64,000 nt of DNA, from contig NC_061118.1 in NCBI RefSeq assembly GCF_002878395.1, positions 127,645,362 through 127,709,361 on the forward strand. Direction: 5' to 3'. Shown here in pieces: positions 35,325 through 48,400 of this stretch. The notes beneath the pieces are model-generated. The model had not been told where the DNA came from. It did not search any database and saw nothing but the letters and a program-made list of their open reading frames with translations. Both the position numbers and the translations under genes were made by a program. The DNA comes from Capsicum annuum. Lineage: Eukaryota; Streptophyta; Magnoliopsida; Solanales; Solanaceae. Every line of letters begins with the position of its first letter. Within the stretch, counting starts at the first letter, position 1.

Positions 35325-36700
35325 GTGAGGACTAGATCCGTGAGGCTAGAGATGCAAAGCTATCATTCAAGGAGAGGGCTCAGTCTAGAGGGTGAGTTAC
35401 GAGCTGTGGGAGAGATCGAGGTAGTGGATGTACAAGAGGATCTACACCATCCAGAGGTAGTACTAAGGGGTTTTCCCCTGACCCTCGAGTTGGGCATACT
35501 GGAGATACGGGTCCTCCTTCTATCCCACAGAGTTCTTTTACCCTAATCTTGGAGGGGTTGCTAATTTTCTTATTAACCCATTTGGATGGTGCTCATTTTA
35601 GTACACCTTGTGGTCCTCCTGCTTCGAGTATTATACCTACATCTATGCCAAAGCATCTATATTGTGTTCCTTTAATTTTGGCCATGGACCCCCTAATGGT
35701 ACCAATTGCTTCTTATGATACTCTACAGACTTAGAGTGTTGTTCCTCCTTCAGTGCTTTCATCTGAGTATGGTATTCAAAGGTCAGAAGTTTATCCTTCT
35801 TCTTTGTTACCCCCTTAATTGGATCTCAACAAACATAATTACTATGCTACCTAATGCTACAAGTATAGTTATGTGTTTTGATGATCAGAAGAGGTTTGAG
35901 AGATTCACTCATTTTGTTTCTCCTAGGTTCAGTGATGTTGTAGGCGAGGATGCCTATGAGTTCTAGATTGATTGTTTGAGAATTTCCATAACTTTGGTTT
36001 GCTTGAGTCGCATGGGTTTGCTTATACTACTTGATAGTTGATAGATGCAGGCAGATATTGGTGGAGGTCACTTGTAGTTATAGACCTCTTAATTCCCCAA
36101 AGGGGACTTGGGATCAGTTTGCTGAGGCCTTTTTGGACAAGTTTATGCCATAAATTTGACGGATCAGAAATAAGATGAGTTTAATAATCTGGAGCAAGGA
36201 TCTATTATTATTACAGAGTATAAGGCTTATTTCCATGTTTTGTTTAGAAATTCTTATGCCGACATTGCCGTCGAGTCTGAGAAGATTCAAATTTTTTAAA
36301 GGGGTGTGATGTTTCCTTTCAGATAGCTACGAATCAGATGGTAGTGTATGGGGTATCATTTTGGAGTATAATGGATCATGATAAAATAGTTGAGTCTATT
36401 CTTTTAGGATTTCAGGAAGGTGCCAAAAGGCTGCATTGTCAAGTCAAGTTTAGAGGTCACACTACTCGAGGAAGAGATTCTAAAAGTTTTCATGGCATCA
36501 TGGTAGATTGGTGTAGTCATCTTTGTAGGGTTCAGGTAGTGGGCCTTCTATTCTAGTAACTTAAGTTGGTCATTCTAGCTCAGCCATACCTCTCCCTATT
36601 GAGTCAGGTCGTAGAGGTTGTTTTCTGTCTGATGAAACTTGACATGAAGCCAGGGAATATCCATATCGTGTGTTCAGTCCTACTCCAATATTATTTATGA
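35325..36700 (+). pseudogene. Element B gag pseudogene
   Basis: Begins with KVRTRSVRLEMQ (35,325 region), with a Pro/Ser-rich stretch to 35,820. The frame 35,706-35,966 ends QKRFERFTHFVSPRFSDVVG, EDAYEF, the entry to the gag fold; after it come LFENFHNFGLLES, WWRSLVV and, in frame 36,338-36,556, FQEGAKRLHCQVKF. Near 36,610-36,660 a zinc-knuckle remnant reads GCFLSDET-stop-HEAREYP: one Cys and the His remain. Sits downstream of LTR B and upstream of protease. Confidence 0.75.
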
Positions 36701-36849
36701 GAGGTAGGGGTTCTACTAGAGATGTGTGTGGCATAGGTAGTGGTACCTTTATTAGTGGTTATTGGGCTACTTAAGAAGGTGGTGGTCATGAACAGTGCTA
36801 TTCTATACCAACCAGACAAATGGTAGAGGCTTCCTATGTCGTCATCATA

Positions 36850-37283
36850 GGTATCGTCCGAATTTTTTTCATATCTTCATCTGTGTTATTTGATCTAGGT
36901 TTGACTTTCTCTTTGTGTCTACATATTTTTCTTTGGGTTTTGATTCAGCTAGTGAGCCTCTTACCATAACTATCTGTGTATCTGCCTCAATAAGAGACTA
37001 TTTAGAGATGGATCAGGTATACTGACTTGTGTTGTGAATTTTACCAGGCGTAATACTTTGGTAGATCTGGTTGTATTAGATAGGTAGATTTTGATTGTAT
37101 CTTTGGTATAGATTGGTTAACTCTTTATCATCTTGTCCTAGATTGTTATGCTATGACCATAACCTTAGCTTTTCCACGTATGGTAAGGATAGCTCAGAAG
37201 GGTGTGCTTCATTTGTGTCCCAAGAAAGTTATATCTTTACTTTAAGATAATTGCTTGGTTGATAGGGGATTTTTTTTTCTTAT
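36850..37283 (+). pseudogene. Element B protease remnant
   Basis: VLFDLGLTFSLC near 36,885 keeps the active-site Asp and Gly of FDxGxT. Further on, VDFDCIFGIDWLT (37,085-37,125) and LDCYAMTITLAFP match the protease C-terminus. Frames are broken. A T8 run at 37,269-37,276 precedes the linker. Confidence 0.7.
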
Positions 37284-38230
37284 TTGGCTCATATTCATGA
37301 TACTAGTGTTGTTTTACATCCTCCCTTAGATTCTGCTCATATTGTTTATGAGTTCGTGGATGTTTTCCCTACTAATTTACCTGGGGTGCCTCCAGATCGT
37401 GATATTGACTTTGCTATTAGTGTTGAGCTAGACACTAAGCCTATTTTTTTTCTGTTTATAGGATGGCCCTAGTAGAGTTAAAGGAACTAAAGGATCAGTT
37501 TCAAGAGTTATTGGATAAGGGATTTATCCAACATAGTGTATCATTTTGGGGTGCACCAGTCTTTTTCTTGAAGAAAAAGAATGGGATATGTGTATGTGTA
37601 ATGATTATTGTTAGTTGAACAAGGTGGTGGTTAAGAATAAGTATCCTTTTCCTCTTATTATTGATTTGGTTGATCAATTTCAGGGTGATTCGGTGTTTTT
37701 GAAGATTGATTTAAGATTTAGGTAACATTAGTTGAGGATTAGAGCTTTGGATATTTTGAAGATAGCATTTTAGATTTGGTATGGTTATTATGAGTTTTTA
37801 TTCATGTCCTTCAGATGTACCAGTGCCCCAGCCATGTTCATAGAGTTGAGGAATCGAGTATTTTGATCGTATCTCAAATTTTTTGTCATGGTATTTATAA
37901 ATGATATCTTGGTTTATTCCAAGAGTTAAGCCGATCATGAGGAGCATTTATGGGTTATACTTTAAAGAGGGAGGAGAAGTTGTATGCTAAGTTCTCTAAG
38001 TCTAAGCTTTTATCGGAGTTTGTTTCTTTCTTGGGTAATGTGGTGACCAAATATGATAATATTGTTTATTCGGCCAAGACTGCAGTAGTTCATGATTGGG
38101 CTAGGCCTACTTCTCCTACTGAGATTTAGAGTTTATTGTCTTAGTAGGTTACTGTCAGAGCTTTGTTAAGGGTTTTTTTTTATCTATTGTGACTCATTTG
38201 ACTATGTTGACTCAGAAGAAGATTTCTTTT
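37284..38230 (+). pseudogene. Element B reverse transcriptase
   Basis: Frame 37,284-37,472: YEFVDVFPTNLPGVPPDRDI (start of RT region). Then [20 protein letters not shown] near 37,465-37,530, FLKIDLRF near 37,697 (first palm Asp intact), and FVMVFINDILVYS at 37,880-37,920, in which FIDD is FIND. Thumb motif YAKFSKSKL near 37,983. Several frameshifts and stops. Confidence 0.8.
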
Positions 38231-38671
38231 CAATGGTATGATGCTTGTGAGGCGAGTTGTTGACATCATTTTCTATCTTTTATTTGCCCAAGGAGTGTGT
38301 AGGATTTACCATCTTTTATGATGCTTTTGGTGTTTGTCTAGGAACTATGTTGATGCCAAAAGGTAAGGTGATTGCTTATGTTTCTTGCCAGTTGAATCCC
38401 CATGAGAGGATTTACCCTACCCATGATTTGGAGTTATCCGCTATTATTTTTTGCTTTGAAGTTGTGGAGGCACTACTTGTATGGAGACTATTGTGAGATT
38501 TTCTCAGATCATCGTAGCCTTTAGTACTTCTTCACCCAACGGGATCTTAATATGAGACACGTCGTTGTCTTGAGTTTCTAAAGGATTATGACTTTACTAT
38601 TCTCTATCATCCGGGCAAGGCTAATGTGTTTATGGATGTTTTAAGCTGGAAGTCGACTAGCATGGGTATCT
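38231..38671 (+). pseudogene. Element B RNase H, ends at an LTR
   Basis: Frame 38,257-38,496 reads [49 protein letters not shown]; the Asp of YDA and the Glu of DLELSA survive. Then RDLNMRH-like and YHPGKANVFMDVLSWKS at 38,600-38,660, the end of RNase H. The frame stops at the start of LTR A (38,672); the integrase expected next is missing here. Confidence 0.8.
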
Positions 38672-41308
38672 TTAACACCCCAAGAATCCAAGCCAATGTT
38701 ATAACTATACTCTAAGTTCATGCAAGATAAAACCTCATGTTTTGGTACTTTTATTGTGATTTAGACGTATATTAACGTCACAAATAGCTCCTATCTTATA
38801 GACAAGTCAAAACATCCCTTACCGATTAAATTCTTATGAAATGTATGCCTATAGTTAGATTCAAATAGAATAACTTTTGGTATAATAAGAGTTTTGATCT
38901 CAAAACCCAGTAGTAGATATATAATTGAATTACCTTTCTAATGATAAAATTTTTCCTTAATCCGATATCGGGGTGAAACATTATGGCCAAAATAGTAAAG
39001 CACTGTCAAAGCTGCCCAGACTACGATTCGTAATGTCTCATTACAGGTCGTTAGAAGGGAGTCATAATTTGGGCAGTAGAGGCTAAAATTAGACTTCTGA
39101 CAATGACTCATGTTACGACTCGTGGCCTGACCCTACAAGTTGTGACCTAAGTCGTTGGGACTTCTGCCATGCAACTTCCAGACGATTTCTAAGGGTTTTT
39201 GGTCTTTTCCCACTCTTTTAACACCAAAACTGTCATTTAATCTATTTTAAGGCAGAATGAAAATCCAAAATAACCCTAAATCTCACATTCTTAACATAAC
39301 GCCAAATTACGCAATAAACACGGGAATTTTCTCTTCTCCCAAAACAAGAATTGGGGTTATTCATCACAAAGTCCAAATCTCTAAAACTTCAATTTAAGAA
39401 TCAAAAGTAATCTGGTATGTGGGTATTTAATGAGGATCTCCTTTAATCCACATGCTCAAATTATGATTTTTATTTATGAATTTTATGATTTCCATAATCT
39501 AGGGCTTTTACCTAATTATTATTGTAAGCTTAAATTCAATCCTCCATGGTATAATTCTCATTCATAAGCATGTTTTAATGATTATTCATGGATTCTTAGG
39601 ACCATATTATATCATTCATGTTATTCTCATGCCCATGTATGATTTACATGATATTACCGCAAATTTCAAGCCTATGATCAAGCTACATGAGTTTTCCCTA
39701 GTTTTTTCAAATTATTTTGTAATTAAACCTTGAGTATACGTTTTCCCATAAGAATAGCATCCTCTCATGTTCAAGAATCATGAATTTACACATTATTATC
39801 AGTTGTTGAAATTTTGTACTTTATCCATGAAATTCCTTTTTTATGATCAGTTTTTAATATAATCATTAGTTAGAGTTGGTGGGTTATGAATATTCGATAC
39901 CTTACATTAGTTTAAATGCTTTTGCATACTTTAGATTATACATGCACTATTATTTTTAGAATACTAGGACCTGATGACATCCATTATCTTTATGTGTACC
40001 AGTTTATGCTTTTTTGTCATTCAGTCAGGAGTAATACTTAGCACTGAGTGAACACAAGGATAGCAGCTCCCCCGTCAGTTAGGGATGAGTCGCTAGAAGA
40101 AGTCCCTAAGTTTTAGAACTACGTTTCAATAGTAGGTTATAAGGGGTCCCAGTCAATAAAGACATGACACCCTAGTCTTTTGGAATATCAATTAGTGGAT
40201 CCACACTAGCCAGTATTGGTACCTCGGCAAGGTACTAACACTCTTCCAACTGGGGTTATAGTTTGGAACCCGATTTTTCTCAGATTGGGGTATGTTAGTT
40301 GTTATTTTCCATAATTTTCAATTAAGTATTTAGGTTATCTTCAATTCATGTTTGCTTGACCAAGTGTTTGGTATATAAGTTATTCAGTTATTTAAATTTT
40401 TCAGTACATGTCTATACTTGGTCTTGCATTCAATTTTCATGTTCAACTTATGTTTCAATTCAGATATGATTAACCTTATTTTCAGTTATTCAGTTTACAT
40501 AACATATATTTATACTTAGTTATCACATAAGTTCACGTCCCACAGTTTCAGACCCAGTATCCATACATGAACTTCAGTACAGTTTTACATCACAACTACC
40601 TTTAACCTGACATTAAATATAATAATCATTTTCCTGTTGCTTCCTGATTTATAGAAATATTTTAGATCATTATTTAGAAATTTCACTAAGCCTTACAGTT
40701 TTTACGTACAGATATGTTTTAGATGCATTTTCCCGTAAATGGCTTATGTCCTCAATTTTATAACATGTTTTACGTATTTTCATAACTAGTACATATCTAA
40801 TATACTTAGTACATTCCAAAGTACTGACCACATATATGTGTCTATGGCTACATTAATTCATGATTTAGGTACCAAATGTAGCCAACACACCAAGGTCAAA
40901 TAGATTATAGCACCCAGCCAACAGGTGTTGAGGTCTCTTATTTTGAGGACTCAAGTAATTGCTGTTCTTGTATTGTATTTTCTTATTCGTATGTATTGAT
41001 TTCGGATAGTTCGATTCATGTACCAACTATCTATAGTCAGTATAGTAGTGGCTTCATAGATAGTTAGTCAAAGTCATTATATGTAATTCAAGTTCCTTCT
41101 TCAAATATATCATGTTGTAGCCTTTTACAGTATAATATTTATTCAAATTATCTCATGATTATGCTTCTTCTCAGCAAATTTAGCGCATATATATATATAT
41201 ATATATATTATATCAGTTGCACAAGCATAATACCAATACAAGGGTTATCTTGGAATCACTTGTAGTTCTAAGAATTGTGTTATGACTAGGGGTTGTCTCG
41301 TGTCATGA
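38672..41308 (+). repeat. LTR A, full-length copy
   Basis: ~2.64 kb, starting TTTAACACCCC and ending near GTGTCATGA (41,308). From about 39,300 on it aligns with 41,693-43,654. A word block (tacgattcgta, ttacgactcgt, aagtcgtt) lies at 39,025-39,170. (AT)n at 41,187-41,208 recurs at the same place in A'. Followed by a degenerate primer-binding site (TATATCAGG, about 41,316-41,324). Confidence 0.75.
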
Positions 41309-41692
41309 AAAATATTATATCAGGTCATAAGGTTCAAGTTTCCTAGGATACCTATGAAGTCGTGTATAGTAGAGTCATACGAAATCGTACAGAGACGTCT
41401 GTACTTTTCTTTGAGAGGCTACAAGGTATTTAAGAAATATTTCCCTTTTTCATATATCAGATCGTATAGTAGATATGTTTTCTAAGAAACTTATATCGAT
41501 TCTTACATTGCTCCATTAATACCAACTCTGCCTAATTTTTAAGGTAACAAAAAAGGTCTAGCTTAAATTCTTACCAGTAGAGTTTTCTCAGATAGTTATG
41601 ATATTGCATGCGAGCTTGAAAGGATCCCATCAGTGCCTGTAAGTTCCAATCATTTAAAAAAGCTCATTCATGCTTATGAAAATTGTGCATTG
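41309..41692 (+). other. Leader and gag start remnant after LTR A
   Basis: Resembles the leaders after LTR B and before E gag ('gtagagtcatac', 'ctttgagaggcta'). It ends abruptly where sequence from inside LTR A' begins, so almost the whole internal region is deleted. Confidence 0.6.
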
Positions 41693-43654
41693 AGCCAAAT
41701 TACTCAATAAACACATTATTAATCCCTTCTCCCAAAGCATGAAATTGTGGTTCTTTATCTCCAAGTCCAAATCCCCAAAACTTCCATTAAAGTATAAAAG
41801 TAATCAGGTATGTGTGTATTTAATGAGGATCTCCTTTCAACCTCATGCCCAAATTATGATGTTTGTTCATGAATTATATGATTTTCATAATCTTTGGCTT
41901 TTACCCTATTGTTATCCTAAGCTTAAATTCAATCCTCCATGGTATAATTTTCACTCATATGCATGTTTTAACTTTTAGTTATTATTCATGGATTCTTAGG
42001 CCCATATTATATCAATCATGTTATTCTCATGTCCATATATGATTTACATGATATTACCCTAAATTTCAAGCATATGATCAGGCTATATAAGTTTTTCCAA
42101 ATTTCTTTAGATTATTTTTTAACTAAAATATGAATACATATTTTTGCATAAGAATTACATCCTCCCATATTAAAGAATCATGAGTTTACATATTATGATA
42201 AGTTGTTGAAATTTTGGGCTTTATCTATGAGATTCCCTTCTATGATCAATTTTCAATATTATCATGTTCAGTTGACATACTTTTGAATACTTTAGATTAT
42301 ACATTCATTATTAATTTTAGAATACCATGACATGAGCATATGAATTATCAGTACCAGTTTACACATTGTGTCCTTCATTTAGAATTAATACGTAGCACTA
42401 AATGAACGTAGGGATGGTGCAGTCAGTTTAGCATAAGTCGTTAGTAGTATTACGTAAGTTCCAAAACTATGTTGCCGTCGTAGGTTATAAGTGGTCTCTC
42501 ATTAGTACAGGCATGACACCCTTTTACTTTTGGAGATTAATTAGTAGATCCACACCGTCCAGTATTTGTACCCTTGGCAAGGTACTAACACCCTTCCTAC
42601 TAGGTTATAGGTTTGACCACGATTTTTCATAGATTGAGGTATGTCGGTTGTAATTAGCTCCCACAATTTCTAGATTAGCATTTTGATTATGTTTAATTCA
42701 GGTTTTCTTAACCAAGTATTCGGTAGATCAGTTATTCAGTTATTTAAATTATTTCATTATATGTCTATACTTTGTCTGCCTTACAACTTTCATATTCAAC
42801 TAATGTTTCAGTTTAGATATGCATGACCTTATTTTCAGTTATTTTATTTTACCCATTATATGTTTATACTTGGTCATTGCATCAATTCACGTCCCACAGT
42901 TTTAGACCTAGTATCCATACATGACCCTCACTATAGTTTACAACATAGTTAGCTTTAACCTGAGCTTAAATATTATATTCACATTTTAACTACTTCCTAG
43001 TTTATAGAAATATTTTAGCTCATGATTTAGTAATTTAACTATGCCTTACTATTTTTACGTATAGACATGTTTAAAATGCACATTTTTGTAAATGTTTTAT
43101 TTCGTCAGTTTTAAAGCATGTTTTATGTTTTACATAATTAGTGCATATATCATATACTCAGTACATTCTAAAGTACTAACAACTTATATATGTCTGCAGC
43201 TACATTATTTTATGATATAGGTACCAGATATAGCTCACACACTACGAAGAAACAAATAGTAGCTTCCATTCAGTTGGTGATGAGTTCTCTTATTTTGAGG
43301 ACTTGTCAATTCCAGTTCTTATATTATTTTTTAATATTTGTTGTATTGATTTGGGATAGTTGGCATCATGTCCTAACTATCGATAATCAGTATATTAGAG
43401 GCTTCATAGATATTCAGTTAGAGTCATTATATGTAATTCATGTTCCTTGTTAACATTTATCGCATTGTAAACTTTTACAGTATCATACTTATTCAGATTA
43501 TCTCATGATTATGCTTCTGCTCAACAAATTTATCGTATATATATATATTTTTTAAATTATTCTCTCAAATATCATGCTAGTACATGAGTTAGCTTGAGAC
43601 CATTTATGGTTCTATGCATTGTGTTATGACTAGGGGGTAGTCTCGGGCCGTGAC
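41693..43654 (+). repeat. LTR A', 5'-truncated copy
   Basis: Lacks about the first 630 bp of LTR A, starting at the equivalent of 39,300 ('gccaaattac'). Ends GGGCCGTGACA at 43,654. Frames 41,739-41,978 and 43,190-43,453 are within it and have no motif. Confidence 0.75.
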
Positions 43655-43667
43655 AATATATCGGTTT

Positions 43668-45524
43668 TGTGTTGACTACGACTGGACCTCATGAGTCTTC
43701 GGGTCCCAAGACGAGTAGTACCAGTTGATTCATAGGGTCAACAGTGCGTAGGTGTCCGAGATTGTCTTGGTTATGACTTAGGGTACTGAGTCTTAATGTG
43801 TCCATACGAATAGTATAGTGACCCATAGTCACTTGCGACAATGTTTAGACTTTTCATTAAGGGTGCTTAGACATTTCCCCTATACCCAAACTATAACCTA
43901 CAACCTAAAACCCTATTTTGGACCCCATTAGCATTGTTAACTCACTCAGAACATCTCCTAAATCTCTTTCTGATTCTCTCAAGAAGCTATACTTAGGGTT
44001 TCCAAGAAGTAGGTTATCCAAGGTCTTAAATATTTGATTCATTCTGTAAAACTTGGTATTTCAGGCATGTTACTATTCCTTCATTATTAATTTGTTAAAA
44101 GCATGTATTTTAAAGTATTGTTCATGATATATTAATGTTGGTTTTGAAGCAAGGGATGGGGGTTTTGAATGCTTGTTGTTGAACAATGTTTTCCCATGAT
44201 TTACATATGGTTTTTCATGCTTTAGTTATGGTTTTTAACTTATGGGTGCACGGTATGGTGAATGAACTAGGGAATATTGATTCTGCCAAACGTGTGCCTT
44301 TGAAGTTGTTATTAACCTAATCCCATCTTGTGAAATTAGGTTTTAATTATGAGAAGTGTGGGAGTTTGTAAAATTGAACCAATAGGATTGTAAATTCTCC
44401 CAAGTGATGTAATTGTTTTGGAATGTTGTTGTTACCTTGCAAGTGTAGTTACTATAATGATACGAGCAATGTATGCCTAAATGTGAAAGATGGTTCAATG
44501 AATGGGATTGTGCGATAAATATTTTAATTAGGATTTAAAATGGATTGTATAGCTGTGTCATGAAAGTGAAGGTCAGAGAGACCAACACTGGAAACTGCGG
44601 TTGCCAATACGGGGGACTATATGACCGTGTGGTTTGATTCCCCCTTATAAATATCATTTGATTAGAATGTTTGAGTTCCCCACATTTTATTATTTAATTT
44701 GGTGAACGTTTCACCTTGATAAGTAGGGAGGTTTGATTCACCCATAGTGTATATGTATATACCCTCTAGTTTGTACGACTACACGCAATGGGACCCTGTT
44801 AGCTAGGAGAAAGCTGGGCCCATATATCTCGTGGATGTATTGTATGCCATGATGGTTGAGCTACACAATCTAGGCTAAATTTTTAAAGAACGTGTTAAGC
44901 CTTATTCCCTATCTCTATATTCAATATATACGTATATCCATTTGATTATGTACATTGATTTTGAATTATATTGAACTACTGACCATGTCATTATGCTATC
45001 CTTATCCCTGGGCTTCATGCTAGTGCTCCAATATTTAATTGCCTTTACATACTATATCCTCACATGATACAGGAACTAATCATACTTCTACTATTCTTTC
45101 TTAGTGATTAAGGTTTCGGATAAGCTCGTGAGTTACATTGAAGTGGTGAGCTTCCATACATTGGATGTTTGTATTTTTTGTTTTGTTTTCTTATGTCTCA
45201 GACTATTTAGACTTATTTTGGCTATAGTCGGGGGCATGTACTAACACCTTATTGATATTTAGTTTTTGTTCTTGGTATAGAAGGCTTTGTTTGGATTACT
45301 GTGGATGTTGGGCAGTGTTGGTCAATTGTTTGGCTAGTCAGCGAACGTTTCTTATAGACATACTTTGAAATTCTTTAAGCCTACTTCATAATGTCTTGTT
45401 ATATATTTGAAATTTAACCAACCTTGAGGGATGATGTGTTTAGGGTTTTTAGGTTCAGGTGTAATCTTTGATCTATATGGAACTTGAGATACCTATCACG
45501 GCCAGACCCTGGTTTAGGTCGTGA
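43668..45524 (+). repeat. 5' LTR of element E, 5'-truncated
   Basis: Aligns with 50,904-52,666 of the 3' LTR ('tagcattgttaactcac', 'tacacaatc', 'ttgacattgaagtggtgagc'). The first ~340 bp are missing and LTR A' sequence is fused in front. Ends GGTCGTGAC at 45,524. Confidence 0.8.
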
Positions 45525-45525
45525 C

Positions 45526-45545
45526 GAAGATCATATCAGATCCTA
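45526..45545 (+). promoter_or_regulatory. Primer-binding site of element E
   Basis: 'atcatatcagatcctagg' matches the initiator-Met site TGGTATCAGAGCC with a few changes, directly after the LTR end. Confidence 0.6.
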
Positions 45546-45714
45546 GGTTTGGGGTCATGGGTGTCCAAAAAAGTCATGTCAAGTAGAGTCTCATTTATAG
45601 GCGTGTATTGCACTACACTTATAAGGAAAAGTCTCTTTTTTGTTGTTCTATTTTAAGCTATAGAGTCTAAGGTCTTGAATCTTCTCTAATTCCCATGTGT
45701 TTTCTTTTTAGATC

Positions 45715-46875
45715 ATGCCTCCTAGAAGATTTGATACTCGTGGCAACTCTTCTATCCTATGTTATGATAATGTAGATAGAGCTCTTCCAATTTCATAAGT
45801 TTAGACCCCGTCGAGGGGTCGCTGTTTTTGATTGCCCTGAAGGAGCTCTATCGATTCCCCTATTATTCCTCAAACACCTCGAGTTGATGTATCTAGTGTT
45901 GATTTCACTAGTCTATTCATCTGCTTACTATATTAGTAGCCTCGCATACTGAGCATATTGATTCTTTTGCTCTAACATCTAAGGCCACTAGGGTTGGCCA
46001 ATTTATGAGGTTGAGTCCTTATATTTTCATTAGTTATAAAGTTGAGAAAGATCCACAAAACGTTATTATTGAGATGGAAAAGATCTTTAGTATGATGCAT
46101 GCTACTGATATTGAGGGTGTAGAGTTTGCTACTTATTATTTAAAAGATTAACATATCAATGGTATTAGGAGTAGGCCTAGTCTAGGGTTGATGATGTTGA
46201 ATGCTCTTTGCGGAATAAATTATCTGGTGCTTTCCTTGACCATTTCTTTTCTCAGAAGTTGAAGGAGGGGAAGGTGGAGGAATTTGTGAATCTGAAGTAA
46301 GGCAGGATATTCGTAAAGAAGTATAGCATGAGGTTTCATCAGTTGTCACATTATCCTCTTGATTTGGGGTCTATTATGAGGGATAGAATGAGGAAATTTT
46401 CCTCTGGGTTGTCTAGTTAGTTAATCTTGGAAAGCAAAGATGCCTTGATAAACAACGATATGCATATCACTAAACTTAGGGTGTATATGCAACAAGTGGA
46501 AAAAGAAAAGAAAAAAAATTAGAGATAAGTAAATGGCAGAGTAAGATGTTTCTCTAGTCAGATCCTGGTGAAGGTCTGCAACAAAGTGGCAGAGATAATA
46601 GGAAATGGTTTAAAAAGTAGTGGAGCAGTTGTGGTTCCTACTTTATAGCTAGTGCTCCTTATCTGAAGTCATCAGGTGATCATTGTTCTCAATATAATAG
46701 TGGGTTTAGAGAAGTAAGAGCCCAATTGAAGGCTAGTGGGGCTTAGTTGGCTCTATCATATCCTTCTTATAGATTTTGTGGTCAAATGCGTCATGGTTTT
46801 TGTGAAAAATAGAGGAATAAGTGCTTTTAATGTGGTCAGATTGGTCATATGAAGAGGAATTTTCCTTCTAAGGTT
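45715..46875 (+). pseudogene. Element E gag pseudogene
   Basis: Starts at ATG 45,715 with MPPRRFDTRGN, the typical Arg-rich start. Between 45,990 and 46,420 fragments such as TRVGQFMRLSPY and DRMRKFSSGLS follow the gag fold order. At 46,818-46,865 the zinc knuckle reads CF-stop-CGQIGHMKRNFPS: three of four ligands remain, the last Cys is Phe. A preceding Cys/His cluster at 46,775-46,810 (FCGQMRHGFCEK) is a second remnant. Several stops. Confidence 0.8.
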
Positions 46876-47620
46876 GCTTCTAAGGTGAATAAGATTCCTG
46901 TTGCTACTTCATCCAGTCCTACACCAAAGGGTTCTGCTTCTATTTTTGGCTTTGGCGTTGGTTGGAACCATCTGTATTCTCTTGCCACCCACTTGGATTT
47001 TATGTCATCCCCTGATGTCATTAATGGCATGCTTAAACTTTTCTATTATGATGTATATTAACTACTTATTCCATAGTCTACTTTCTCTTATGTGACCCCT
47101 TATATGGCTATCCCTTTTCATTTTCATCCTAAATGTATTTTGAACCCCTTTTCTATGTCAACCTTATTGGGTTTCACCATTGTCTCTAGAAGGCTCTATA
47201 GGGGTTGTGTGCTATTGGTCCATGGTAGAGAGACCTTGGTAGATCTAATAGAGTTAGACATGTTAGACTTTGATGGGATTTTTGAGTTAGATTAGTTGTA
47301 TTCGTTCTTTGTATCTTTTAATTGCCAAACTAAAAAAATTAGTTTCCATTTGCCAAATAGGTCAGTTGTTGAGTGGGAAGGTAGTTCCCTTTTGCCTAAA
47401 ATAATGTTTATTTCATATCTTAAATATCAAAAATTGGTTTTTAATGGTGCCTCTATCACTTAGTGTAGGTTAAGGATTCTAGGTTAGAAGGTCCTTCTTT
47501 GCAGACTGTCCCTGTGGTGTGTGAATTCCTAAGGTGTTTCCTGATGATCTTTCTGGTGTACCTCTCAATAGGGAAAGTGATTTTGGAATTTATCTTCTTC
47601 CGTACACTTAGCCTATTTTT
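46876..47620 (+). pseudogene. Element E protease and linker
   Basis: GMLKLFYYDVY (47,030) leads to the active-site loop, read as IP-stop-STFSYVTPYMA: the catalytic Asp is Ile and the Gly a stop. The frame 47,092-47,295 then gives VSRRLYRG, GRETLVDLIELDMLDFDGIF. After 47,300 the linker decays until VFPDDLSGVPLNRESDFGI near 47,530-47,590. Confidence 0.8.
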
Positions 47621-48400
47621 ATCCCTCCTTAAAAGATGTCTCCAACTGAGTTGAAGAAATTTAAGCAGCAGCTGAAAGACCTTCTTGATAAGGGTTTTAT
47701 CTGCCCTAGTGTGTCTCTATAGGGTGCTCTCATTATCTTAATATGTAAGAAGGATTTTTCCCTTTTCGATGTGTAATGATTACCACCAACTGAATAAAGT
47801 AACCATGAAGAATAAGTTTCCTCTTTCAAGGATTGATGATCTCTTTGATCAGCTTCAAGGTGCTAAGTTTTTTTCCAAGATTGATCTTCGTTCTTGGTAC
47901 CATACTTTGAAGATTAGGGAGGTGGATATCCCTAAGACTGATTTTCAAACTAGGTATGGTCATTTGGGTTTTTTGCTCTGTCCTTTTGTTTGACCAATGT
48001 TCTGACAGTATTTATGGATATTATGAATCAAGTTTTCCATAATTTTCTAGACTTATTTATTATTGTATTTATAGATGAAATTTTGGTGTTTTTTAAGAGC
48101 GAGGTGGATTATGTTGATACCTCCATGTTGTGTTACAGACCATAAAGAATCAACGTTTTCATGTAAAGTTCTCTAAGTATGAGTTCTAGTTTAATATTGT
48201 GACTTATCTGGGTCATGTTGTTTTTAGTTAAGGGATCATATAGATCCACAGAGTGTTGCGGTGGTTATAAAGTGGCTTAGACCCACGACTATATCCGACA
48301 CTTAGAGCTTGTTAGGTTTAGCCAATTATTATAGAAGGTTTGTGGAAGATTTCTCTTCTATTACTGCCCCATTGACTAAGTTGAATCAACATAAGGTGAA
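47621..48400 (+). pseudogene. Element E reverse transcriptase
   Basis: KMSPTELKKFKQQLKDLLDK near 47,635; then in frame 47,769-47,993 [40 protein letters not shown] (first palm Asp intact), [11 protein letters not shown]. After a frameshift IIVFIDEILVFF (48,058-48,095) has Glu for the second catalytic Asp (FIDD to FIDE). SLLGLANYYRRFVEDFSS-like thumb sequence at 48,305-48,360. Frameshifts at about 47,760 and 47,990. Confidence 0.85.
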
